64,000 nt of DNA. Source: JAFLTL01 sp964389525 (GTDB taxonomy: Bacteria > Bacteroidota > Bacteroidia > Bacteroidales > Muribaculaceae). The translations under genes and the position numbers were made by a program. The notes beneath the pieces were generated by a model. It made no database searches, had not been told where the DNA came from, and saw nothing but the letters and a program-made list of their open reading frames with translations. The stretch covers positions 14,918 to 78,917 of the forward strand of contig CAYMEX010000014.1 of assembly GCA_964389525.1 (NCBI GenBank). The letters are read 5' to 3'. Positions 1 through 8,256 of the stretch are shown in pieces (the first letter of the stretch is position 1; the number at the start of each line of letters is the position of its first letter).

Positions 1-1726
1 ATTGGTCGGCGGTCTCGTTCACACCGAGATGGCAGTAGACCGAAGTCATAAAATCATAGCCACGGCCGTTGGTGCCGCGCGGATCGACACATGCCACGAT
101 ATAGCCCTGCTCCATAACAGCATACATCTGCCAGTCAATACCCCATGAGTCGGTCACCGACGATGAGCCCGGGCCGCTGTACTGCGTCACGATAAGCGGG
201 TATTTCTTTGACGCGTCGAAGTTGACGGGCTTGATAATGTAGGCATTGAGCTGATCGCCATTGGCACCCGGTACAGTTATAAACTCTTTCTTGGCCATGC
301 CGGCGTAGTAGTTGGTCACATCGCTGTTGTCGACGAGCACGCGCAGCTGTTTGAGCTTGTTGTTGTAGAGTGTGTACACAGGAGCTTTTGACGCCGAGCT
401 CTGGCTGAGCACGAAGTAGTTGCACGAGGGCGAGAACGTGGCTGAGGCACTTCCCTTCTCCTCGGAGAGCATCGTCACCTTGTTCTTTTTGTCGATACGC
501 GAGATGACGCGGTTGATAGCGCCGCACTCTGTCGACTGATAGTAGTGGTTGCCGAGTGCGTCACTGCCGTAGTAGGCGGTCACATCCCAGTTGCCCGACG
601 TGATCGTGCGTGTCAGCGCGCCCGAGTAGCTGTATTCATAGAGATGAGTGTAGCCCGAGCGTGTCGACCACACCACAAACGACTCGTCGTTGAGAGTCAG
701 CTGCTCATAAGTCTCGGGGATAATCCAGGCCTTGCTTTTCTCAACAAGTATCGACTTCACGACAGTCGATTTCGGATTTACGGAATAAAGCTCCATGCGT
801 GTCTGGTCGCGGTTGAGCGTAGCCACGATAAGACGCCCCGAATCCTTGCCGCCGAACCTGATGCGCGGGATATACTCGATTGTCTTGTCCTCAAAAACAA
901 TATCTTTGGTCTTGCGGGTATCGACATCAAAGGCATGCAGCGTCACAACCGAGTTCTGCACACCGGGGAGAGGATATTTGTAGGTGAACATGCCCGGGTA
1001 AAGCGAGTACTGCTCTTTCGACGGACACACTCCCTCATAAAGCGAGAAAGTGAACATGGGCACATGGCTCTCGTTGTATTTCAGATAGGCAAGAGTGGTG
1101 TTGTCGGGCGACCATGCCATCGACACGGCGGTGCTGAACTCCTCCTGATAAACCCAGTCGGGCACACCGTTGATGACCTCATTGATCTTACCGTCGGTCG
1201 TGACTGCCGTAATAGTATTGAAATCAAGTTTCTTCAGATAGATGTTGTTGTCGGAGACAAAAGCGACCATACGGCCGTCGGGAGAGAACATCGGAGCCTC
1301 CTGAAGGGCATGCTCGGTCGAAAGCGGCTTAAGTATATTGCGGCCGATCTCAAACACATAATACTGTGCCCTGATCGAATAACGCCACACCGGATCAGCC
1401 TTTTCATAGACCAGCATCTTCTTTCCGTCGGGACTGAGCGAGAAGCCTCTGACCGCACTGATTGACGCCTCGCGGGTGTGCGACGCGTCAAAGACTGTCT
1501 CAAGCTCCTTGCCGGTGGCCGTCTCATATCTCACGATCTTGGTGCCACGATCGGTAAGAAGCAGATAGCTTTCGCCGTCAGGCATATAAGTAAAATGAGC
1601 CGGAGCCTTTGGACGCTGTACATTAGTCGTATAATCGGCGATGCCGGGGAGTATGCCCGGCGCGTCGGCAAGCAGACACGGAGCCGTGAACAACGCGGCT
1701 GCAACTGCAAGATATTTGAGTTTCAT
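1..1726 (-). CDS. DPP-IV-like S9 family peptidase, N-terminal part (runs off the window)
   Basis: Secreted or periplasmic prolyl dipeptidyl peptidase of the S9/DPP-IV family. About 575 codons are visible from the ATG at 1726. It begins with a signal peptide (MKLKYLAVAAALFTAPCLLA) and continues as the eight-bladed DPPIV_N propeller, with propeller-type repeats such as SLSPDGKKM, FSPDGRMVAF and WSPDNTTLAYLKYNES. The start of the alpha/beta-hydrolase domain is visible (QYSGPGSSSV, then CVDPRGTNGRG). The window edge cuts the gene before the GxSxGG nucleophile, so catalysis cannot be confirmed. A second, complete family member lies at 53584-55830, but the two propellers are clearly different sequences. 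It starts 31 bp after the coiled-coil gene stops and has no obvious promoter of its own, so it is probably the last gene of the run led by the receiver/PPDK-like gene. Confidence 0.9.
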   Translation of the reverse strand, partial: MKLKYLAVAAALFTAPCLLADAPGILPGIADYTTNVQRPKAPAHFTYMPDGESYLLLTDRGTKIVRYETATGKELETVFDASHTREASISAVRGFSLSPDGKKMLVYEKADPVWRYSIRAQYYVFEIGRNILKPLSTEHALQEAPMFSPDGRMVAFVSDNNIYLKKLDFNTITAVTTDGKINEVINGVPDWVYQEEFSTAVSMAWSPDNTTLAYLKYNESHVPMFTFSLYEGVCPSKEQYSLYPGMFTYKYPLPGVQNSVVTLHAFDVDTRKTKDIVFEDKTIEYIPRIRFGGKDSGRLIVATLNRDQTRMELYSVNPKSTVVKSILVEKSKAWIIPETYEQLTLNDESFVVWSTRSGYTHLYEYSYSGALTRTITSGNWDVTAYYGSDALGNHYYQSTECGAINRVISRIDKKNKVTMLSEEKGSASATFSPSCNYFVLSQSSASKAPVYTLYNNKLKQLRVLVDNSDVTNYYAGMAKKEFITVPGANGDQLNAYIIKPVNFDASKKYPLIVTQYSGPGSSSVTDSWGIDWQMYAVMEQGYIVACVDPRGTNGRGYDFMTSVYCHLGVNETADQ

Positions 1727-1757
1727 AGCGCTTATATTATTTGTTTTGTATTCTGAA

Positions 1758-3164
1758 TCACCATAACGACATCTGAGCCGGATTATCGGGCGGAGTGCTG
1801 CGACGAGGAGGTTCCTGATACCCGAACCCCGTTGGGACGTTTACATCAGACGGCATGGGCGACGACGACAGGAGCCACTCGCTCTCCGATATAGACTCGT
1901 CAATAGCCACGAGTTTGGGCTTGCGGGCACGTGGCTTTCTTTTCTTCTTTGCCGGCAGAGGCTCTGCCGGAGACGCCATCGCGTCGTTTTCAGATATCGC
2001 GGCAAGCATGTCGAGATCGTCGGCAATAACGGCAGAAACGCCCGTCGAATCAGGTTCATGCCTCTCTACACTGTCAACTGTCATATCGATCAGTTCGCCC
2101 CCCTCGTCGGGCGCGGACTGCGATGAAGTGTCGTCATCGGCCGCCGGCACCGGCTCAGCGACAGGAGCCCCGCTTTCAGGCGTCACAGGCGCAGCGGTCT
2201 CCACCACGACCTGCGCTGCCTGCGCCGAGTCAAGATCGGCACGCAGCTGCGCGTTTTCCTCCTTCAGCTCCTTGATACGTGCGTCCTTACGCTTCTTCAT
2301 ATTCTCGATATTCTTGAGCTGACTCTGAATCTCACCCACAACTTCAAGCGACTTGTTGGCCTCCTCGAGGCTTGATTTCAGCTGCGCGATCTCGGCTCTT
2401 GCCTCATCAAGCTCTTTTGCAAGCTCCCCGTTGGCCGCAGAGACCGGCTCGACATCTGCCGGCGCTGCTGTATCGTCAGTGGCTTTACCCGCCTTCACCT
2501 CCAGCACCCTCAGTTTGTTGAGGAGACTGTTTTTTTCAAGATCATACTGCTCGATATCGGCCTGCAGACGGGCCACACGACGCTCAAGGTCGGCATTGCG
2601 CTGTGTCATCGTCCGTTTCTGGCGGTCGGCGCTCAACGCCTTTTCCTCAGCCTTTGCGACGCGCTCAGTAGCCTGTGCTATCTGTTCGGTAGCTTCGTTC
2701 ACCTGCTTGTAGAGCTTTTTCTTTTCCGAGGCCCACCGGCGGTTTGCTTTATCCGCCTCCCTCCGGGCCACTGTAGAGATATACTCTTTCAGATCCTTGT
2801 CGAGATTGTCATAAATAAACCGGCACTGCTCCTCACTGTCAAGACATTCCTTCAGATATGGAGGCAGATTGCTGTTAAGCACGGCTACAACCCCCTCAAA
2901 AATAGCCTTGGCGCCATGATCATCCACGCGGCCCTCACGCCCCTTGTCTGATCCTGTCTCATTTTCCATGCCGCTTTCTGTCGCGGCATAGGCATTGACA
3001 TTATTTTCCACAGAGGCACTGTCCGACGGCTGGGCAGACGTTTGCGACTCGCCGCTTTCAGCTGCCGACGGTCGCTCATCGCCGTCATAATGCAAGTCCA
3101 TATCATCGTCATCATTGCCGCCGCCAAATCCAAAGGCTCGAAGCATGCTGTAGAAAATGCTCAT
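1758..3164 (-). CDS. Coiled-coil protein of unknown function
   Basis: 468 residues; I do not recognise a characterised family. The N-terminus is short and hydrophobic/glycine-rich (MSIFYSMLRAFGFGGG), followed by an acidic low-complexity stretch to about residue 80. Next comes a small folded-looking segment (about 85-130, around LPPYLKECLDSEEQCRFIY). A long charged coiled coil follows to about residue 310, with heptad-like EATEQIAQATERVAKAEEKA and a second stretch around ELDEARAEIAQLKSSLEEA. The tail is Pro/Ala/Ser-rich with a strongly basic patch (KKKRKPRARKPK) and ends QMSLW. No signal peptide or membrane span is seen, so it is probably cytoplasmic. Its start overlaps the stop of the receiver/PPDK-like gene by 4 nt (ATGA), which suggests translational coupling and possibly a joint function, such as a scaffold or localisation partner (inference). 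Confidence 0.8.
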   Translation of the reverse strand: MSIFYSMLRAFGFGGGNDDDDMDLHYDGDERPSAAESGESQTSAQPSDSASVENNVNAYAATESGMENETGSDKGREGRVDDHGAKAIFEGVVAVLNSNLPPYLKECLDSEEQCRFIYDNLDKDLKEYISTVARREADKANRRWASEKKKLYKQVNEATEQIAQATERVAKAEEKALSADRQKRTMTQRNADLERRVARLQADIEQYDLEKNSLLNKLRVLEVKAGKATDDTAAPADVEPVSAANGELAKELDEARAEIAQLKSSLEEANKSLEVVGEIQSQLKNIENMKKRKDARIKELKEENAQLRADLDSAQAAQVVVETAAPVTPESGAPVAEPVPAADDDTSSQSAPDEGGELIDMTVDSVERHEPDSTGVSAVIADDLDMLAAISENDAMASPAEPLPAKKKRKPRARKPKLVAIDESISESEWLLSSSPMPSDVNVPTGFGYQEPPRRSTPPDNPAQMSLW

Positions 3165-6151
3165 ATCGAAGAGGGGGTAATAGGTTCTTCAGGTTTCATC
3201 ACAATGCCGGTGCCCTTGCGGCCATTGATGCCGATGACAAGTGGCCTGGCAAACTTGACAACGCGCAGACGCTCCGACTCATATACCGCGGGACACGCGT
3301 CAAGATATCCGCAGTCAAATATTCCTCCGCCTTTCTCCGACGGATCCACGGTGAAATAGCCCACACCGAAAGAGGTCAGATTCTGGAAGAAATGCGTTCC
3401 CTGGCTGGGCTCGATACGATAGTTGCTGAGCGAAGACTCGACAATGAGGCGTGCAGCCGATATGTCGGGCCACTTCACAGGTATGCCGAGAGCCGAGTCA
3501 CTTGAGCCCCAGCGTCCCGGGCCTATCAGCACATAGCCCTCACCCTTTTCGAGGAACTGCATGTTGATCTTCTCGATCTCAATGGCAAGATCGGGATTAT
3601 GCAACGAGTCGAACTTCTCGGGCCTTACATAGACAATCGTATTGACATTCTCTATATTGCCGTGGCCGAGAGCCAGCGTACTCTTAAGCAGAAGCTGACT
3701 GTCAGGTATGTCGAGTATCGAGTCGTCGACAAGATCCTTACGGTCTATGATCGGACGTATCTGCAGCCAGTAGATATGTCCCTTGTTCGTGCTGCCCGGA
3801 GGCGACACAAGTCCGGCGAACTCTATCTCTACAGGACGCTGCATCGCTTCCTGACCGGTGTGCAGCATCAGATCGAGTGCAGGAGCGAGCGGAAGCGCAC
3901 CGTGCGACAGCATGTTGGCGAATGTCACGACACGGCGGCCACGGCCTTCGTCACTGTCGCGCAGCATCTGGTCGCGCGAATCATATGTCGACACCACGTA
4001 TCTCAGCGCACCCGTTCCCGCGAAGTTCTGCACCGGCAGTTTCACGATATTGAATCCGTCGTCGGTCTTGAACTCTCCCGTCGCTTCCTCATTCATGCTC
4101 AGCGCATACAGTTTACGCTGCGTATCGCGAAGCGCAAGATCGAGCGTCGAGGTCTGAAGCACCTTACGCGCATGGCGCGGCGAGAAGCGCAACGACAGGC
4201 CGCCGTCGACGATATATTTTCCGAGACCGGCCGCCACTTCCACGACGCCGTCCTCAGGTTCCTCATTATTAAGCGGATAATAATTCAGCGAGCGACCCAC
4301 GCCCGAGAATGACGGGAAATAGTAGCCCTGCCACTCGCGGCCGACAACCTCCTGAATGATCACGGCCATCTTTTCCTGGTCGATAACATTGGACGTAGCA
4401 GTCATATAGGCCTTGCTGTCGGCAAAGAAAACCGACGCATACACGCCTTTTATCGCGTCGGTGAGCAGACGCAGCATCACATTGCGGTCCTGCACACGCG
4501 GTATCATATAAGTCGAGTAGATGCCCGCAAACGGCTGGTAATGCGAGTCTTCAAGCAGACTCGAGCTTCTTACTGCCAACGGACGGTCGACCACATCAAA
4601 GAGCGCCATGAGATCTTCACGAAGACTCTCCGGCAACCGTGCCTTCAGGAAGCGGGCAAGTATCTCTGCATCGGGAGCATCACTCAATGCCAGCGGATAT
4701 AGATCGTTGGCCGTCATGAACTCGTCGAATATGTCGGTGCATATCACCACCGTGCGCGGTATCGAGATCGTGACTCCGTCGAAATTGTCGAATACCGGAT
4801 GCTTCTTGATGATCGAGTCGACAAATGCGAGGCCGCGTCCCTTGCCTCCAAGCGACCCCTGACCTATGCGGGCAAAGTTGGAGTAATGGTCGAAACGGTC
4901 CTTGCGGAACACGGCTACGACTCCGCGGTTTTTCATCTTGCGGTACTTCACCACAAGGTCAAAAATGAGCTGCTTGACGGCCGTAGCCTCCTGTATGGTA
5001 GTGAATTTGTGTATCTTGAGCACATCGGCGATGGGGAACATCGCACGCGAGTAGAGCCAACGCGAGAGCTCGTTGCGCTGACAGTGATAGAACAGCACAT
5101 CGTCGGGAATCGAGAAAATGCGTTTCTGCAACTCATTGACCGAGCGTATCGTACCGACAGGATCACCTGTCGCGGGATCGCGCAGCACAAATTCGCCGAA
5201 TCCGAAATTATCTTTTATCTCCTTTTCAAGATCGACCGAAAGCTTCTTGCTGTTCTTGTCGATAAAGACACCTCCGAAATCCTTTACATGCACGCGGTTA
5301 TCTGACTCCGTCGACTCGACTATTATCGGCAGGGTCGGGTCTTTGGCGCGCAGATACGCGGCAAGCGACAGACCGGCCTTGCGGTCTTTGGCTCCCTCGT
5401 GCTTGAAACTCACATCGGTAATGACGCCGAGCATATTCCGGCCATACCGGCCATAAAGCTCAAGAGCCTCCTCATAGTCACGCGCAAGTATGACCTTCGG
5501 ACGGCCACGCATGCGCAGCATCTGTTCATGCACGTTAAGAGCCTCGGTCGAGAACTCACGCGACTGCTTGAGCAGGAATTTGTAGATATGCGGCAACACC
5601 GACGAGTAGAACCTCACGGAGTCTTCCACAAGCATTATCGCCTGGACACCGACCTCGAGCACGTCGTTGTCGGCATTCATCTTATCCTCGAGGAGCTTTA
5701 TTATGGCAAGGAGAAGATCGACATTGCCAAGCCAGCTGAACACGTAGTCGACACCGCTGTGATCTTCCTGCGAGATACGCCGCGTCACCTCCCGGCTGAA
5801 CGGCGTGAGCACAACAATAGGAGTGTCATGGCTCATCCCTTTCAGCTCCTTTGCGCCCTCGAATGTCTCGGTGAGATCACCTCCCGGCATCGCTATGACC
5901 AGATCAAAATGCTTCTGAGCCATAGCCTCTACGGCATCCGATATGTGCGACACGCGCGTCACACGCGGCGGCGAGCTCAGGTTTAGCGACACATACTCGA
6001 AATACAATTGTTCCTCCACACGACCGTCTTCCTCCATCATAAATGCGTCGTATGGCGAAGCGATAAGCAGCACATTGATAATGCGCCGCTGCATCAAAGC
6101 CTGAAAGGCCGTGTCTTTAAGATACAATTGGCTTAATGACTCCTCGTTCAT
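3161..6151 (-). CDS. Double receiver domain plus PPDK/PEP-synthase ATP-grasp protein
   Basis: 996 residues from the preferred ATG at 6151 (MNEESLSQLYLKD). An upstream in-frame ATG at 6223 is rejected because a good -7 box at 6187-6194 lies inside that extension. Residues about 20-180 look like a degenerate receiver domain: the acidic pair and phospho-acceptor are largely lost (LVIAMPGG). A second receiver-like domain at about 190-340 keeps an acidic pair (MLVEDS), an Asp (GVITDVSF), Ser/Thr (IIVESTES) and Lys (FIDKNSKK). From about 440 on it is the nucleotide-binding domain of pyruvate phosphate dikinase/PEP synthase: GQGSLGGKGRGLAF, RSSSLLEDS, IIQEVVGRE and the terminal LQIRPI. The swivelling domain with the catalytic His (GGxTCHAA type) and the PEP-binding barrel are absent, so normal PEP synthesis is unlikely. 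It may be a signal-controlled phosphotransferase or sensor (inference). Bacteroidetes homologues usually carry only the label PEP/pyruvate-binding domain protein. Confidence 0.82.
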   Translation of the reverse strand: MNEESLSQLYLKDTAFQALMQRRIINVLLIASPYDAFMMEEDGRVEEQLYFEYVSLNLSSPPRVTRVSHISDAVEAMAQKHFDLVIAMPGGDLTETFEGAKELKGMSHDTPIVVLTPFSREVTRRISQEDHSGVDYVFSWLGNVDLLLAIIKLLEDKMNADNDVLEVGVQAIMLVEDSVRFYSSVLPHIYKFLLKQSREFSTEALNVHEQMLRMRGRPKVILARDYEEALELYGRYGRNMLGVITDVSFKHEGAKDRKAGLSLAAYLRAKDPTLPIIVESTESDNRVHVKDFGGVFIDKNSKKLSVDLEKEIKDNFGFGEFVLRDPATGDPVGTIRSVNELQKRIFSIPDDVLFYHCQRNELSRWLYSRAMFPIADVLKIHKFTTIQEATAVKQLIFDLVVKYRKMKNRGVVAVFRKDRFDHYSNFARIGQGSLGGKGRGLAFVDSIIKKHPVFDNFDGVTISIPRTVVICTDIFDEFMTANDLYPLALSDAPDAEILARFLKARLPESLREDLMALFDVVDRPLAVRSSSLLEDSHYQPFAGIYSTYMIPRVQDRNVMLRLLTDAIKGVYASVFFADSKAYMTATSNVIDQEKMAVIIQEVVGREWQGYYFPSFSGVGRSLNYYPLNNEEPEDGVVEVAAGLGKYIVDGGLSLRFSPRHARKVLQTSTLDLALRDTQRKLYALSMNEEATGEFKTDDGFNIVKLPVQNFAGTGALRYVVSTYDSRDQMLRDSDEGRGRRVVTFANMLSHGALPLAPALDLMLHTGQEAMQRPVEIEFAGLVSPPGSTNKGHIYWLQIRPIIDRKDLVDDSILDIPDSQLLLKSTLALGHGNIENVNTIVYVRPEKFDSLHNPDLAIEIEKINMQFLEKGEGYVLIGPGRWGSSDSALGIPVKWPDISAARLIVESSLSNYRIEPSQGTHFFQNLTSFGVGYFTVDPSEKGGGIFDCGYLDACPAVYESERLRVVKFARPLVIGINGRKGTGIVMKPEEPITPSSI

Positions 6152-6179
6152 TGCTGTGATATTGCCGACATTGGCAAAG

Positions 6180-6194
6180 ATTTCCCCAAAGATA
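6180..6194 (-). promoter_or_regulatory. -7 promoter box for the receiver/PPDK-like gene
   Basis: TATCTTTG on the minus strand at 6194-6187 matches the Bacteroidetes -7 consensus TAnnTTTG. The predicted transcript start, about 7 nt downstream near 6180, leaves a leader of roughly 30 nt before the ATG at 6151. No convincing -33 TTTG is visible. The box decides the start codon of the gene. Confidence 0.5.
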
Positions 6195-6286
6195 ACTAAA
6201 ATAGCACACACTCCCCTGCCCATGCCCCATTTTTATTTCTCATGCGACCGCAACGATCGTTTTTTTTCAGAGCTTTCGGCGCATAG

Positions 6287-6319
6287 TTGTTGAGAGTTAG
6301 AGATTTTTTACTACTTTTG
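6287..6319 (+). promoter_or_regulatory. Promoter of efp
   Basis: TACTTTTG at 6312-6319 fits the -7 consensus TAnnTTTG, with TTG triplets at 6287-6292 about 20 nt upstream as a weak -33 element. The leader to the ATG at 6368 is about 42 nt. The intergenic region also holds the divergent promoter of the minus-strand receiver/PPDK-like gene. Confidence 0.5.
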
Positions 6320-6367
6320 TGGCCGAAATATCTAAAATACGGGAATTACAAAATCATCTCATCCAAT

Positions 6368-6934
6368 ATGATTAACGCTCAAGACATTAAGAACGGCACC
6401 TGCATCCGCATGGATGGCCGTCTGTACTTCTGCGTGGAGTTTCTCCACGTGAAGCCGGGAAAGGGTAACACATTCATGCGTACCAAGCTGAAAGACGTTG
6501 TAGACGGCCGTGTGCTCGAGCGCCGTTTCAACATTGGTGAAAAGCTCGAGGACGTGCGTGTAGAGCGTCGTCCCTACCAGTTCCTCTACAGCGAGGGCGG
6601 CGACGACATCTTCATGAACAACGAGACTTTCGAGCAGATTCCTATCAACAAGGAGCTCGTCACAGGCGCGCCCTTTATGAAGGAAGGCGACACCGTCGAG
6701 GTTGTGACCGACGCCACCACCGAGACAGTGCTCTATGCCGAGATGCCTATCAAGACCGTGCTCCGCATCACCTACACCGAGCCCGGCATCAAGGGTGACA
6801 CCGCAACAAACACTCTCAAGCCCGCTACTGTCGAGACCGGCGCTACAGTGCGCGTGCCTCTGTTCATCAACCAGGATGAGCTCATCGAGGTCGACACCCG
6901 CGACGGAAGCTACATCGCCCGCGTAAAAGGCTAA
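6368..6934 (+). CDS. efp: Elongation factor P
   Basis: 188 residues. EF-P binds between the P and E sites of stalled ribosomes and promotes peptide-bond formation at polyproline stretches. The sequence has the KOW-like N-terminal domain with the tip loop HVKPGKGNTF, carrying the Lys that is modified in some bacteria, followed by two OB folds ending at DTRDGSYIARVKG. The open frame extends upstream to 6287, but homology starts at MINAQDIKNG, so the ATG at 6368 is used. It is a single gene with its own promoter and a strong terminator at 6971. No EpmA- or EarP-type modification gene is in the window. Confidence 0.96.
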   Translation: MINAQDIKNGTCIRMDGRLYFCVEFLHVKPGKGNTFMRTKLKDVVDGRVLERRFNIGEKLEDVRVERRPYQFLYSEGGDDIFMNNETFEQIPINKELVTGAPFMKEGDTVEVVTDATTETVLYAEMPIKTVLRITYTEPGIKGDTATNTLKPATVETGATVRVPLFINQDELIEVDTRDGSYIARVKG

Positions 6935-6970
6935 ACAGCACTCACAGCCTCAACAGGCTGCCTGAAAACG

Positions 6971-7018
6971 ACAGAGGATGCCTCATGGATCAATCCAAGG
7001 CATCCTCTGTTGTTTTAC
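6971..7018 (+). terminator. Terminator between efp and sufS
   Basis: A perfect 13-bp stem (6971-6983 with 6998-7010, ACAGAGGATGCCT) with a 14-nt loop is followed by TGTTTTACTTTA. It lies between convergent efp and sufS and is probably used from both sides. A small extra hairpin (CAGCCT-CAAC-AGGCTG) sits just before it. Confidence 0.8.
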
Positions 7019-7035
7019 TTTATATTTTACGATAC

Positions 7036-8256
7036 TCAGGCAAGCATCGGGGCTATACGTTTAATAGCCGCTATAAACCGGTCGATCTCCTCGCGGGTGT
7101 TGTATATAGCCAGCGACGCCCTCACAGTACCCTCGATGCCGAGCACGTGCATAAGCGGCTCGGCACAGTGATGGCCGGTGCGCACCTCGATGCCGAGTTT
7201 GTCGAGCAGCATGCCGGTGTCGTAGTGATGGGCGTTAGCGATGAGAAACGATATGACCGCACTCTTATGCTCCGCATTGCCGAATATGCGCATACCCTCG
7301 ATCTTCTTCATCTCGGCCGTCGCATACTCCAGCAGCTCGTTTTCATGGCGTCCTATAGCCTCGTAACCTATGCTGTCGATATAGTCAATCGCCTTTTTCA
7401 GCGCCGAGATTCCCACAAAATCGGGTGTGCCGGCCTCAAACTTAAACGGCAGATCGGCCCACGTCGTGCCCTCGAACGACACCTTGCCGATCATCTCGCC
7501 GCCACCCTGATAGGGAGGCATGGACTCGAGAAGCGCGCGTTTGCCGTAGAGCACGCCCACGCCGGTGGGGCCATACATCTTATGAGCCGAGAACACGTAG
7601 AAATCGGCGTCAAGCGCAGCCACATCGATCTTCATGTGAGGCACAGCCTGCGCGCCGTCGACAAGCACGGGCACACCGTGGCTGTGGGCTATAGCTATCA
7701 TCTCTTCGACAGGGTTGACCGTGCCGAGGACATTTGAGACATGGCAGAATGATGCCATGACCGTGCGCTCATTGAAAAGCGAGCGATATACGTCGAGATC
7801 GAGCGTCGACATGTCGGACCGAAGAGGCACGACACGTATCTTTATGCCTGTACGCATCGCCAGCAGCTGCCAGGGCACTATATTGGAGTGATGCTCCATG
7901 ACGGTGAGGATCACCTCGTCGCCCGCGCGGAAACGCTGGCCGAAAGAAGCCGCCACGAGGTTGATGCCCTCGGTCGTCCCGCGGGTAAATATCACCTCCT
8001 CGACACCGGCGGCTCCGATCCACTCCGCCACACGACGGCGCGTAGCCTCCTGGCAGTCGGTCGACTCCTGCGAGATCGACGAAACGCCGCGGTGCACATT
8101 GGCCTTGCGGTTGTAGTACATCCCCTCGATCTCGTCCACGACCTGACGCGGCGTCTGCGACGTCGCCGTATTGTCGAGATACACCATCCGATGACCGTAG
8201 AACGTACGGTCAAGTCCGGGGAAATCGGCACGTATTTTCTCTACGTTATATTCCAT
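7036..8256 (-). CDS. sufS: Cysteine desulfurase SufS
   Basis: 406 residues from the ATG at 8256 (MEYNVEKIRADFP). The frame opens at 8277, but SufS homologues begin at this point. It is a PLP-dependent class V aminotransferase that mobilises sulfur from L-cysteine for Fe-S cluster assembly. Visible landmarks are the PLP Lys in SAHKMYGPTGVG, the His in TVMEHHSNIVPW, and the active-site Cys in the short type-II loop RTGHHCAEPLM. The start overlaps the 3' end of sufD by 11 nt. It is the last gene of the sufBCDS run. No SufE or SufU partner is seen nearby. Confidence 0.95.
   Translation of the reverse strand: MEYNVEKIRADFPGLDRTFYGHRMVYLDNTATSQTPRQVVDEIEGMYYNRKANVHRGVSSISQESTDCQEATRRRVAEWIGAAGVEEVIFTRGTTEGINLVAASFGQRFRAGDEVILTVMEHHSNIVPWQLLAMRTGIKIRVVPLRSDMSTLDLDVYRSLFNERTVMASFCHVSNVLGTVNPVEEMIAIAHSHGVPVLVDGAQAVPHMKIDVAALDADFYVFSAHKMYGPTGVGVLYGKRALLESMPPYQGGGEMIGKVSFEGTTWADLPFKFEAGTPDFVGISALKKAIDYIDSIGYEAIGRHENELLEYATAEMKKIEGMRIFGNAEHKSAVISFLIANAHHYDTGMLLDKLGIEVRTGHHCAEPLMHVLGIEGTVRASLAIYNTREEIDRFIAAIKRIAPMLA

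Noticed and set aside
3042..5986. Long plus-strand frames opposite the receiver/PPDK-like gene
   Set aside because: They are antisense shadows of a conserved protein and lack any family features.
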